The notes beneath the pieces were generated by a model, which was not told where the DNA came from, made no database searches, and saw nothing but the letters and a program-made list of their open reading frames with translations. Positions 48,619 through 58,328 of a stretch of 64,000 bases of DNA are shown one piece after another; position 1 is the stretch's first letter, and each line of letters starts with the position of its first letter. The stretch is from positions 124,001 to 188,000 of the forward strand of contig JAWKTK010000013.1 in the NCBI GenBank assembly GCA_041399205.1. Direction: 5' to 3'. The stretch comes from JAGQOZ01 sp041399205 (lineage in GTDB: Bacteria > Planctomycetota > Planctomycetia > Pirellulales > Pirellulaceae). Made by a program: the position numbers and the translations under genes.

Positions 48619-51600
48619 CTAAGGCGTCTGATACTGCAATCGACCTAGCGTTCCGGCGGCTAGATCAACGTAGTACACCAAGCCGTCTAGCGGCGACACA
48701 TGCATGTCGACCAGGAATCCCACGGGTTCGGAAACGACAGTGACGTTCTGTACGGCACCACTTGCGTCAAACTGTACGGCTCGCAATAACTGGTCTCCAA
48801 TATCGGTAAACAGCAAAGCGCCGGTCGTTTCCGCCGGATAGTTCGAGCCAACTAGATAATCGCCCATGATGATCGCTCGAGCTCCATCGCTGTGCAGTCG
48901 AGCCCATGCTGGTGCGGTCACGTCCGGATTCGTCGCATAGTAGGCTTGTACTTGTGATAAGTCCTGATAGCCGCCTGTCTGTCCGTCACCTTCAAAAGCG
49001 GGCCAGCCAAAATTTGCACCAGCATCCGCAATGTTAATTTCTTCCCATTGCGTCCAGCCCACGTCCCCAATGGCGACGTCACCCGTGGATTGGTTGATGG
49101 CAAATCGGAAAGGATTTCGCAGCCCCAACTGATACACCTTAGAACGATTTGAATTTGGATTGCCATCAAAGTACGGGTTGCTCGCGGGACCTTGGCCAGT
49201 GATTGGATCAATGCGCAGAATCTTGCCGTTCAAGCTATCGATATCTAACGAACGAAGGTTGATCGGATCGACTCGGCCAAACGATCCACCATCGCCAGAC
49301 GCGGCGTACAAGTAACCGTCGGGACCGAATTCCAAGTCACCGATGGTATGACTCAGTTCGTCCGAAGCGATCGCGTCTTGCAACGGATTGCCATTTGCAT
49401 CCACGGCAGAAAACGGACCCGATAACGATGGAATGTTGAACGGGTCACCGATGTTTTCGTATGTAGAATTGTTACCTACCAGTACAAATTCGCTGGCCGG
49501 GTCAGCAAACGTTCCCGCAGCATTGACGGTGAAGCGAGAAATCCTGGCCACTCGCGCACCATTTCCGTCCGGTCCGCCTCGACCCGTAAACGCTTGGACC
49601 TCGGGCGGATCATAAGTGTAAGCAACGTACAGATAGGGATTGTTGTCAAAGTCGGGGTGAATGGTAAATCCCAACATACCTCGATCCTTGGTTCCGGAAT
49701 TGACAATGTCACGGATGTCCAGCAAAAAGCCCGGTTGGATCGAACCATTCGAATTAACAATTCGCACGGTACCTCGTTGTTCGGAAACGAACATGCGCCC
49801 GTCCGAAAGAAACTCGACGGCCAAGGGCTGCACGAATCCGCTGGCAATATTTTGAAGCGTAAAATCATTGCTGATGGGTACATTCGGTACATCGGCACCA
49901 TCTAACAAGGCAACCACTTCGGCCGCCGAAAGCGCTCGATTGTAGATTCGAACATCATCAATCCCGCCGCGGAAATAGTTGTCCACTCGACCAATATCCA
50001 GGCGATCTACCGCCAAAGGAACTCGTCCCGCAAAGTCACTGCGGCTAGTTACTTGCACGCCATTGACGAAGACTCGATAAGCTGTTCCGTCAAATGTGGT
50101 GGCGACATGATTCCATTCATTTTCTGTCAACACGGAATCGGTAATAAACGAATTCCAATTGGTGCCATCGCCAAAGCCGACGTGAATCTTGGTCTCTTGG
50201 TAAACCCAAATTCCAGGAGCTCGTTGCGCCGCAGAACCGTTTTGGTAACCGAGCACGCCGTGATAGCTTGAATCCGCATGATTGGGTTTGATCCACACTG
50301 ATTGCGAGAATTGGCCGGAATCCAAAATTAAGTCAGCATCCGGTCCAATCTGTACGAAGTCATTCACGCCATCAAACGAATAACTACCGGTATTCGAGCT
50401 GGTCACATTCGGCTTATCGGCAGATGGCCCGGACGGCGACACGAAGTTGACCATACTTCCCGAATTCGCAAAGACCGATGCGTCCGCCACCGATTGACCG
50501 ATGGACGTTTCGTCGAGACGCCAATGGCCAATCAAGTCGCTGCCCGCTTCGTCATCCACAATGGTGACAATCGCCGTTCGTGGCGCTCCCAGGTCCGCAC
50601 CTAAGGCTCGGTACAATGAAACGCTAAATGTTTCTATGCCTTCCAGTGTGCTATCGTTTAGAATGTCAAAGGTGACATTGGCCGAAGTCTGGCCGTTCTG
50701 GAATTCGACCATTCTGGAATCACTGCCAATGAAATCAAGCCCGTCCGTGGCGCCCGTGGCTAGAGTCTGAATAAAGACCTGAGCAATCCCTTCGCTGCCT
50801 TCTACTCGCTCCAGCCCTAGTGTCACACTGCCAGCTTCTTCGCCAACGGTGACGCTACTGATAGCCAATTGGATCTTACCACCGTTTGCAGTGGGAGTTT
50901 GATACTGGAAATGGCCGTTGACGTGCAAAGTTTCACTGTCAGGAAATCCTGGCGTGACACTACCATTTTCCCACGTGCCAGTGGAGTAGGTGTTTGGAGC
51001 TTCCGACTGAAAGACGACTCCATCCACGGAAATGAAATCAACTTGTAGATTGCGGTCAACGCCATTGGCCGGATCGTAAAGATCGTTGATAAAGGCAACG
51101 CGAACTTGATCCGCCGTTACCGTGCCATCCGCCACAAACGAATAGTCCGTCAAATTCGAAGTGACCGTCCAGGAAGCCACGGTCTGCCCGTTGATCTGCA
51201 GTTGCATTTGTTCGTCACCCATCGAACCCGACGCGCGAACAGTCAACTGTGACCCACTGCCCGTTGTGCCTTGGGCATACTGAAAGTAGCCGTTGGCATG
51301 CAGTGTTTCACTTTGAGGATATCCAGGCGTAATAGCTCCGTTGGTCCATGTGCCGGTTGAGTAGACTGCAGGAGCTTCCGTTTCAAAGACTCGGCCGTCA
51401 ATGACCAAACGATCTACAATCAAGTTGCGGTCAATTCCATTGGCCACGTCATAGGCATCGTTGGTAAATGCAATTCGAATCTGGTCGGCTGTCACCGACT
51501 GATTTGCAGTGAAGGTGAATTCTTGGAAGGTCGTGCCAATTGAATTCCAGTTCGCGACAACCTGGCCGTCGATTTCTAACTGCATGTTTTCAGTGCCGTC

Positions 51601-52665
51601 CTGTCCAGCGGCGCGAATCGAAATCAACGATCCCGAATTGCTGTTAGACGCGAATTGAAAATAACCATTGGAATGCAAATACTCTGACTGTTTAAAGCCA
51701 GGCGTAAGCCCACCCGCATCCCAGGTGCCAGTAGAATAAACCGAAGGGTCTTCCGTCTGGAATACTTGTCCGTCAATTTCAATGCGATCGATTCGCAAAT
51801 TGTAATCCGCTCCGGTAGCCGGATCGTAGAAGTCATTCGTAAACGCAATTCGCACATCGTTGGCGGAAACGCTGTTCAAGCTGGCTGTAAACGTTTGAAA
51901 TTGACCACTATCAGCGTTCCCTCCTATGTTGCTCCATGTTTGAACCACTTGTCCACCAACCAGCAATTGCATTTCTTCCTGGCCTGTCTGACCGGCGGCA
52001 AAAATGGAAATTGGCAACGTGTGCTGATAGCCCTGCATCCATTCGTCTGGCAGTGCGAGCCTTGCTTCGATCAATCCGGTGGTTGTTTCTAGAACCCAAT
52101 CACCACCAAGTTTGGAATTGCCGGTCAGGTCATTGGATGCAGCGACGTCTGCGCCGGTGAGTTCGGCAATCTGTTGAATAAACAGCTGACCTGTTTGGTC
52201 TGCCCCAACTTGGCAGCCGAACAGCAGAATGTCTGCGTTATGCGAAAAGGCACGCCGCCAAGTTTTCAGCTGTGAAGAAAACGATTGCAAATTCTGATCG
52301 TCTAGAACGTCACTGCCGAGTTGAACCGCTGCCGTGTGGCCGTGCGAAATGATTTGCAGTGAACGAACGTTGGTGCGTTGCTGAAGGAGCCGAGAGATTT
52401 GGGCAATTCCAGATTCATTGGCATTCAACATGACAACTTCCGTGTCGTTGCCAATATCAGTCACCAGCATTTGAGCATCTTGGACATTCGCGTCGATCAC
52501 CAGAATATCGACTTCATGGGAATGTGTCGAATCGATGACTGACGCAATGCTTTCGGCAACATCTGCCGCCAACATGCAACGCTGTTCCAGTGCGCGAATT
52601 TGCCATCGGGTCTTGCGGTTTTGAAAGGGCTTTCGAAACAAATGCTGACGAATGAATGATTTCAT
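48619..52665 (-). CDS. LEPR-XLL surface protein with DUF4347, CBM-like repeats, Calx-beta, LamG and glucose/sorbosone dehydrogenase domains
   Basis: A 1,348-residue protein read from the ATG at 52663-52665. Order: LEPR-XLL-type motif (IRALEQRCMLAAD, about 27-39); DUF4347 (about 45-215, QIISHGHTAAVQLG and DILLFGCQVGADQTGQL); three near-homologous modules of about 120 residues starting SIFAAGQTGQEEMQL, SIRAAGQDGTENMQL and TVRASGSMGDEQMQL, like xylan-binding CBM modules; a Calx-beta domain (AISSVTVGEEAGSVTLGLER); LamG (LIGHWRLDETSIGQSVA and GIDDVRIYNRALSAAE); and a C-terminal soluble glucose/sorbosone dehydrogenase propeller (LQNIASGFVQPLAVEFLSD, ISHTIGDLEFGPDGYLY-like segment, FRFAINQSTGDVAIGDVGW). 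The last domain is a PQQ enzyme in other proteins; activity here is inferred. Intact frame, unusual fusion. Confidence 0.88.
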   Translation of the reverse strand: MKSFIRQHLFRKPFQNRKTRWQIRALEQRCMLAADVAESIASVIDSTHSHEVDILVIDANVQDAQMLVTDIGNDTEVVMLNANESGIAQISRLLQQRTNVRSLQIISHGHTAAVQLGSDVLDDQNLQSFSSQLKTWRRAFSHNADILLFGCQVGADQTGQLFIQQIAELTGADVAASNDLTGNSKLGGDWVLETTTGLIEARLALPDEWMQGYQHTLPISIFAAGQTGQEEMQLLVGGQVVQTWSNIGGNADSGQFQTFTASLNSVSANDVRIAFTNDFYDPATGADYNLRIDRIEIDGQVFQTEDPSVYSTGTWDAGGLTPGFKQSEYLHSNGYFQFASNSNSGSLISIRAAGQDGTENMQLEIDGQVVANWNSIGTTFQEFTFTANQSVTADQIRIAFTNDAYDVANGIDRNLIVDRLVIDGRVFETEAPAVYSTGTWTNGAITPGYPQSETLHANGYFQYAQGTTGSGSQLTVRASGSMGDEQMQLQINGQTVASWTVTSNLTDYSFVADGTVTADQVRVAFINDLYDPANGVDRNLQVDFISVDGVVFQSEAPNTYSTGTWENGSVTPGFPDSETLHVNGHFQYQTPTANGGKIQLAISSVTVGEEAGSVTLGLERVEGSEGIAQVFIQTLATGATDGLDFIGSDSRMVEFQNGQTSANVTFDILNDSTLEGIETFSVSLYRALGADLGAPRTAIVTIVDDEAGSDLIGHWRLDETSIGQSVADASVFANSGSMVNFVSPSGPSADKPNVTSSNTGSYSFDGVNDFVQIGPDADLILDSGQFSQSVWIKPNHADSSYHGVLGYQNGSAAQRAPGIWVYQETKIHVGFGDGTNWNSFITDSVLTENEWNHVATTFDGTAYRVFVNGVQVTSRSDFAGRVPLAVDRLDIGRVDNYFRGGIDDVRIYNRALSAAEVVALLDGADVPNVPISNDFTLQNIASGFVQPLAVEFLSDGRMFVSEQRGTVRIVNSNGSIQPGFLLDIRDIVNSGTKDRGMLGFTIHPDFDNNPYLYVAYTYDPPEVQAFTGRGGPDGNGARVARISRFTVNAAGTFADPASEFVLVGNNSTYENIGDPFNIPSLSGPFSAVDANGNPLQDAIASDELSHTIGDLEFGPDGYLYAASGDGGSFGRVDPINLRSLDIDSLNGKILRIDPITGQGPASNPYFDGNPNSNRSKVYQLGLRNPFRFAINQSTGDVAIGDVGWTQWEEINIADAGANFGWPAFEGDGQTGGYQDLSQVQAYYATNPDVTAPAWARLHSDGARAIIMGDYLVGSNYPAETTGALLFTDIGDQLLRAVQFDASGAVQNVTVVSEPVGFLVDMHVSPLDGLVYYVDLAAGTLGRLQYQTP

Positions 52666-52738
52666 GGTGTTATCCCATGTTTTTGGATTCCCTTCCGATT
52701 TTCTGAAACGCAAAAAGGCAGCTTTGAAGACCTAAAAC

Positions 52739-52770
52739 AAAAAAAGCCGCGTTCACGTGAACGCGGCTTT
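52739..52770 (-). terminator. Intrinsic terminator of the PEP-CTERM gene
   Basis: A perfect 14-bp inverted repeat with no loop bases (AAAGCCGCGTTCAC / GTGAACGCGGCTTT, 52743-52770). On the minus strand it is followed by a T run (the A-run 52739-52745). It lies 25 bases after the PEP-CTERM stop and before the DUF4347 gene, so it should terminate the former. Confidence 0.85.
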
Positions 52771-52795
52771 CTGAAGATTCTTGAAGTCTATGCGA

Positions 52796-53638
52796 CTAGC
52801 GTCGGCGACGAACCATCGAAGCTAAACCTGCCAATCCCATCAGCACCAAGCTAACACTGGAAGGTTCAGGAACAAAGGTGTACAGAACCGTCGTCATCGG
52901 CTTGTTGCCACCAGTCATGTGCATCAGGCGAACATTGTCGATGTCTTGCTGCGAGTTAGCACCACCGGTTCGAGCGCTGAAGATCATACGTCCGTCGTAA
53001 GGCAGAAGTCCGTCAATGAAAACGTTGTCAACTGCGGTTACGGTTTGAGTTGGATCGGAAATGTTAACCGTTACGTTCGAACCGGAACCATTTGGAGTTA
53101 CGATGATTTCGGCATGATGAACTTCGCTGTTTTCGAAGATACCAAGCGGGCTGGCGTCCAAACCAAAAGTTTGAACCAATGCACCGTCCCAATGCAATGA
53201 AACAGAGCTTTCGCTTTCCGCATCATCAGCACCGTTATTGAACGTGTCAAAACCAACACCAAAGGCACCGGTCAGGTTTGGTTCTTCGGCAACTGCAGTC
53301 AGCGTTGCAGGTCCTTCGGTTCCGTAAACGGAAGAAGGAACATAGGCAACACCCATGCCGTCTGCACCACCGCCGTTACCAGCAGAAATTCGGAAGTCGA
53401 AGTCAATCTTCAGCTGGCTGTAAGGGCCAGAAACAAGCTGCGGGAACGCCGCTTGGTTTTGCTGACTGTTAACTTCTTGAGTCAGGTTCACATAAGCACC
53501 GTCCCAACCACCTGCAGAAGTGATCGACGGAGCTGGGCCTTCGCCAAACTGAGACAGAATCGGAGACGCGCTTGCAATCGAGCAAGCGGCCAACATGGCA
53601 GCAACGCCAGAGAAAAATTTCACTAGTCGCATCTTCAT
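52796..53638 (-). CDS. PEP-CTERM sorted lectin-like protein
   Basis: A 280-residue exported protein with a signal peptide (RLVKFFSGVAAMLAACSIASA). Its core resembles the L-type lectin/concanavalin fold: the sequence IDFDFRISAGNGGGADGMGV and FGVGFDTFNNGADDAESESS carry motifs seen in that family. The C-terminus is a PEP-CTERM signal: VPEPSSVSLVLMG plus a membrane segment and RRRR. Such signals direct cleavage and sorting by an exosortase. The ATG at 53636-53638 follows AAAGGTCTA; an inner ATG at 53632 is possible. A strong terminator follows. Confidence 0.85.
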   Translation of the reverse strand: MKMRLVKFFSGVAAMLAACSIASASPILSQFGEGPAPSITSAGGWDGAYVNLTQEVNSQQNQAAFPQLVSGPYSQLKIDFDFRISAGNGGGADGMGVAYVPSSVYGTEGPATLTAVAEEPNLTGAFGVGFDTFNNGADDAESESSVSLHWDGALVQTFGLDASPLGIFENSEVHHAEIIVTPNGSGSNVTVNISDPTQTVTAVDNVFIDGLLPYDGRMIFSARTGGANSQQDIDNVRLMHMTGGNKPMTTVLYTFVPEPSSVSLVLMGLAGLASMVRRRR

Positions 53639-54058
53639 TAGACCTTTCCCCAAGTGCAACCGCACATTCCCTGTCGGCCACACCCAACACCTAGTTCGCT
53701 TGTCCGTTAGCGAAATGTAACAACCTCGTTAGCTGCAGACAAAGACAACATGTTTTGCCTGCTAAGACGTCAATTTAAGAAGCGATTAGAAACCGGTCAA
53801 GGATTTTCATTTGCAGGAAGCAAAGATTCTTCGAATTAGTCGGATTACAGAAAATCGACTGTTTAGCAAAATTGACACCGCACGAAATTGGCTTCAGAAT
53901 CGTCTATGAATTCACGCTTTCCGCACCCCATAAAGAGTACTCGGTTGACCCATTTCGCTTGTTTGATACGGTTAACAATTGGAATTTTACCCAAGCGTTC
54001 GCGATCCAACCGCTCGTCGTACGAGCCATCCGACCGTGTTCGTGCCTGGAATTGAGTG
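53639..54058. other. Divergent intergenic region, no gene recognised
   Basis: About 420 bp between the PEP-CTERM gene (minus) and slyD (plus). A TTGACA at 53872-53877 with CAGAAT 17 bases downstream (4/6 to the -10 consensus) is a weak promoter candidate for slyD. Nothing else was recognised. Confidence 0.35.
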
Positions 54059-54541
54059 ATGATTGCACAAGAAAACACGGTCGTTTCGTTCGAATACACG
54101 CTTACTAATCCCGACGGCGAGGTCTTGGATAGCTCGGAAGGAAAAGATCCGCTGACCTATCTTCACGGTGCCGGGAACATCATTCCCGGATTGGAAGTCG
54201 CCATCGCAGGAAAATCGGCTGGTGATTCGCTCAGCGTAGTTGTTGCCCCGTCGGACGGTTATGGCGAACGAGATGACCGCCAAGTAGCCAATGTGCCAAA
54301 GGAGAACTTCGCTGGCATTCCGAATCTGGAGATTGGCATGCCCTTGGAGGCCCAAACGCCGCAAGGTCCGCGAGTTGTCCGCATTGCCGCCATTAATGAC
54401 GATTCGGTCACCATTGATGCCAACCATCCGTTGGCCGGTGTCACGCTGCATTTTGATGTTCGCATCACAGACGTTCGCCAAGCGACTCCGGACGAGATTT
54501 CACACGGTCACGCGCACGGTCCCGGTGGCCACGATCACTGA
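54059..54541 (+). CDS. slyD: FKBP-type peptidyl-prolyl isomerase, SlyD-like
   Basis: A 160-residue SlyD-type prolyl isomerase and chaperone. FKBP motifs: VVSFEYTLTNPDGEVLDSS, HGAGNIIPGLEVAIAGKSAGD and the isomerase/insert-in-flap boundary DGYGERDDRQVANVPKENF. The C-terminus is His-rich (HGHAHGPGGHDH), which in SlyD binds nickel. The ATG at 54059 is preferred to the GTG directly upstream. It converges with the rluA-family gene: their ends overlap by 7 bases. Confidence 0.93.
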   Translation: MIAQENTVVSFEYTLTNPDGEVLDSSEGKDPLTYLHGAGNIIPGLEVAIAGKSAGDSLSVVVAPSDGYGERDDRQVANVPKENFAGIPNLEIGMPLEAQTPQGPRVVRIAAINDDSVTIDANHPLAGVTLHFDVRITDVRQATPDEISHGHAHGPGGHDH

Positions 54542-55401
54542 TTTACGTGGTCAGAGTTTAGGATTTCTGACGTCGGTATTGGTTGTTGCGCGGTCGAGTC
54601 ATTGCACATTCGACCGTTTGCCAAATCAAACGCCAGATTCGACCGGCAAAAATCCATCAGGTCTTCCGTCGGCGGTGCGACAAACGCGTCACACAGCGCC
54701 GACGCGAGCTGGAGCTGGTCGAATTGAAAATCACTGCGACAGCAATGCAGGGCCTGGCGTTTGAGCGGCAACAATTGTTGATGTCGCTGGGTCCATCCGG
54801 ACTGAATGAAGTGGACAAAAAGCGTTTCATCCGGGCCGTAAACTTTGTCACCGATGATGGGATGGCCCAGCCATGCTGCGTGCACTCGGATTTGATGCCG
54901 TCGCCCTGTGTGGGGAGCAATACGACAGACGGTGAATTGTTGATTCGCAAACAGCGGCTGAAACCAAGTGACAGCGGACTGCCCATCGGTTCGAACCATC
55001 GACTTCATACGAACATGACCGGAGACACAAGGCCCCAGCGGTTGGTCCACCAGCGTTTCTTCTGCTAAAACTCCGTCGACAATCGCCAAGTATTCCTTGG
55101 AAACTCGTCTCTGTTCCACCGCCGTTTGATACGCACGTGCCGCTTCCGCATCTTTGGCGAACAGCACCAACCCGCTGGTTTCACGATCTAGGCGGGCGAC
55201 CAGATGAATGCGGTCCGCCCGCAAGTATTCGCGAACCACGCCGACCAAACTGGAAAAATTGCCGTTCTTGGAAGGATGGCATACGAACCAACCCGGTTTG
55301 TTCACCGCCAGCGTTCGTTCGTCTTCGTACACAATCCATGATTGAAATTCCGCTAATTCGACCGTGGGTGGAATCGGCCCGAACGGATCATTGATCGGCA
55401 T
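54535..55401 (-). CDS. RluA-family RNA pseudouridine synthase
   Basis: A 288-residue pseudouridine synthase. The catalytic Asp lies in LVARLDRETSGLVLFAK (RLDxxTSG motif, about 75-86). Substrate-binding elements include AVNKPGWFVCHPS near 34 and HTGRRHQIRVHAAWLGHPI near 165-183. No S4 domain is seen, so it is more like RluA/TruC than RluD. The target RNA position cannot be told. It ends within the slyD coding end on the opposite strand. The preceding gene on its strand (TGase-hydrolase) is 18 bases away. Confidence 0.9.
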   Translation of the reverse strand: MPINDPFGPIPPTVELAEFQSWIVYEDERTLAVNKPGWFVCHPSKNGNFSSLVGVVREYLRADRIHLVARLDRETSGLVLFAKDAEAARAYQTAVEQRRVSKEYLAIVDGVLAEETLVDQPLGPCVSGHVRMKSMVRTDGQSAVTWFQPLFANQQFTVCRIAPHTGRRHQIRVHAAWLGHPIIGDKVYGPDETLFVHFIQSGWTQRHQQLLPLKRQALHCCRSDFQFDQLQLASALCDAFVAPPTEDLMDFCRSNLAFDLANGRMCNDSTAQQPIPTSEILNSDHVNQ

Positions 55402-55422
55402 CACTGGTACTCGCCGCCTTGA

Positions 55423-57904
55423 TCACGGCGTTGACTCCACTTCCACAACAACGGCCGAATCGTAGGCCAGATGGACATCTTGCCGCTGCTGAAGGGAACG
55501 CAGCAGAGTGTCAAATTTCGGTTCTACGGAAACGGTTTGGGTTTCTTCGTTCACCGTGATTTGCAGCGGCTGACGGGTGTCGATCAGTTGGTCGCTGAGT
55601 GTCAGAACAACGCGGCCAACATTGGTGGTGGTTAAGCGAATTTGATTTTCGCTTTCTATTCGACCGAACAGTTGCATGCCCTTCGCTGGTTCTGCGATTT
55701 CTAGCCAGTAAAAGTTGCGAATCACTGGGTCGCTGGGGTGCCACAAAACCTGCTTTGGAGTGGCATTGCGTTTAAATTCCATCATCGTTGGCACGTGTTC
55801 TTTGTCAGGCAGGTTCGAATGTTGCTTTCCTTCTTTGTAAAGCATTTCCACGTTGTAGCATTCCGGATAGGTTTGCTTGAGCTGTGTAATTTGTTGGTCA
55901 AATTTTTGGCAACGTTCCAATCGACCGTAGGCATTATCGTGTTCGCCAATCATGAACGTGAAACGCAAATTCATGAGGCTTTCCGCCTTGGTTTCTCCGT
56001 CAGTCGGCGCCGCAGCGGAACTGTGCACAGCTGCAAAGCGGTCAGCCATCTTGGGTCCGATGCTAAATGCGCCGTAGCCGCCATGAGAATAACCGATGGC
56101 GTAAATGCGATTCTGATCCACGTCTTCTAACACGCTGAGCATCGCAATCAGCCGATAGATCAGCGGATAGACATAGTCCGTGTAAAAACCGTTCCATTCA
56201 TCCGTAGGTGCTCGCAACGCCAAATACAAACAATTGTCGGCCTGGTAACGAGTTTTCATGTGTTCCCACTGCGAATCATTCAAACGCTTTGGCGCACCTC
56301 CACCGCCATGCATGGCAAACACCACAGGCCACCCGTCGGCCGGCTTGGTTCCTCGTTTCTCAAAACTGAACGGCATCGTATAACCACCGGCGACGACGTG
56401 CCGCTGTTCGAATTCCGCAGCGTATTCGTCGCGAATCGGACTTTGGCGAAACGCCTCCCATGCCAATTGAAACACTTGCTGGCGTTCGGATGCCGTCAAT
56501 TTCGAATAGGCCGTTTCCACTGCTTTCGACACCAATGATTCTTGATCCTTTGCGTCTGCGGCAAAGAACTGCTTGGCCACTTCGATAAACAGTTTGTGCG
56601 AAGCGTCGGAAGTCTTTTCGGATGGAGCATTGTTGGCATCACCGTCGGACGTTTCGGCGTTCGGCGCGGGCAGGCTTACTTTGACCAACACGTGTTCTTG
56701 CGCCGGAACTTGGAAATCGTGCTGCAAAATACAGGCATCGCGATCGGCGTCTTCGCTGTAAAAAATGCAGGCCTGTAGCGATTTGCCGTGAGCGATAACA
56801 AAATCCAGCTTGTCATTGGTGTCGTTGCCGTCGGTTCGCGTCCACCCGTTGCCAACTTCGTGGCCGTCGTCCATAAGACGCACGAACCGGCGAATTCGGT
56901 TTTCGTTGGAATCAAGCACGTCAATCGAAACTAGTGATTCACCTTCACCGGCCACCGGCTTCTTGCGCAGCGAATTATACCGAGCGGTCACGTCGACGCC
57001 GCTGACGGTTTGATTGCGACGAGCCCACACCATGGGGAACGGCGTATCTGTTTTTTGAACGAAGTGGCATAAATGCCGTACTTGGGATCGGTTGCATCTC
57101 CTGGCTGGCGATATCCACAAACCAACCTCGGTTCAAGCCTTGCGGATCAGGTTCGGACGCGCCGGTAAATTTCCATTCGCCGTCCCAGATTTCGACCCAC
57201 GTGTGGTTGCCTCGATTGTTGACCCATAAGGGTGTTCCCGCCATTCGAGCTGGCACGCCGACCGCTCGACACGCATCGGTCAAGATCACCGACAATCCAG
57301 TGCACGACGCCAAACCTTGCTCCATCGATTCGTACGGACTTTGGTCGGCTTTCTTGCGTCGAGTGGAATACTTTACGTTGACGATGCCAAAGACGTTTTC
57401 GTTAAGTTTTTGAGCTGCTTCGCTGGCCGTTTTGCAATCTTTTACCAGCGGCGCGAACCGATTGTAAAAGTCTTCTCGCCAATCATCGCGACGTTCGTTG
57501 ATCGAAGCATACGGAACCACATCGTTCAGAAAAATTTCCATGGGGATATTTTTACCCCACGGAAATTGGTGCTTTGCTTTGAACGCGAAGCGAACGTTTT
57601 TCAGCAGATAATCGGCCGATAACGACTGCAGATCGGTTTCTGGCATATTGGCAATCAAGAATTTGACCGCTCGAACTTCTTCGTCCGACTGAGCTTCCTG
57701 CAGGGCTTTTTCCAATTCAGAGCGATTGTCTCCGGCTTGGGTAAGCGCGGTTTCAAGTCCCGGCGTTGGGTCTGCGGCACCAATGCCTTCGTCCGCGTAG
57801 GTGGCCGAATGAAACTCGCCCAGCAGCACCGTTATGGTGATTAAGAAAACGAGACGTACCGAAAACGCAATTGTCGATTTTTGTCGCAACATGGTCACTC
57901 GCAA
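55423..57904 (-). CDS. Transglutaminase-like / alpha-beta hydrolase fusion protein (frameshifted)
   Basis: Two frames (56975-57904 and 55423-57120) join into about 826 residues. After a signal peptide (VRLVFLITITVLLGEFHSAT) comes a transglutaminase-like domain (about 110-290): LASCTGLSVILTDACRAVG with the Cys, GTPLWVNNRGNHTWVEIWDG with His, and Asp downstream. A linker follows, then a hydrolase domain with WPVVFAMHGGGGAPKR, AIGYSHGGYGAFSIGP (nucleophile GYSHGG) and HSNLPDKEHVPTMMEF. Two missing bases, one near 57111 and one A in the six-T/A run at 57051-57056, rebuild GDATDPKYGIYATSFKKTDT across the junction. The combination suggests an extracellular peptide- or ester-processing enzyme; substrate unknown. 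Confidence 0.8.
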
Positions 57905-57966
57905 TTAACGTAAAACGCAAAAAAGATGACAGGTAACACGGGTTGGGTTTTCTGTACCCCAGCTAA

Positions 57967-58097
57967 GAGTTTTGAAGCGCTTTTTCCTAGCCCGCACGTA
58001 AGCGAGGGGAAAACGGGGAGTCCAACTCCTCGCTCACGCTCTCACACTTCGGGCTAGGATGTTTCGCCGAGAAAACGCAATTGCGCAACTTCAAACG
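57967..58097. repeat. Palindromic intergenic repeat element, copy 2
   Basis: A second copy of the element at 12232-12480. The left arm reads GAGTTTTGAAGCGC then CCTAGCCCGCACGTAAGCG AGGGG (57967-58009). The right arm CTCCTCGCTCACG ... CTTCGGGCTAGG (58026-58058) is inverted, and GCGCAACTTCAAAC (58084-58097) pairs with GTTTTGAAGCGC. It lies in the 424-bp divergent space between the TGase-hydrolase and DUF1080 genes, which shows no gene. Likely hairpin-forming. Confidence 0.75.
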
Positions 58098-58328
58098 TTT
58101 AAAGCTGGTTTTACTGCCGAACTGGTTTCCACGCAACACTCGCAGGCAACGGTCACTTCTTCGTGACAACCACGTCTGCAGCGGCAAGCTGGACAGCGTT
58201 GCGTCACGGCCAAAAGGAGCGAAAGTTTCTAAATGGCAGCCTCGGCACAAAAGCAACAGAAAATCGACTAGAATCGGAGGCCTGGAAAATTCAACGTACT
58301 TAAATTTGTCTAATTCATGGAGAACAAA

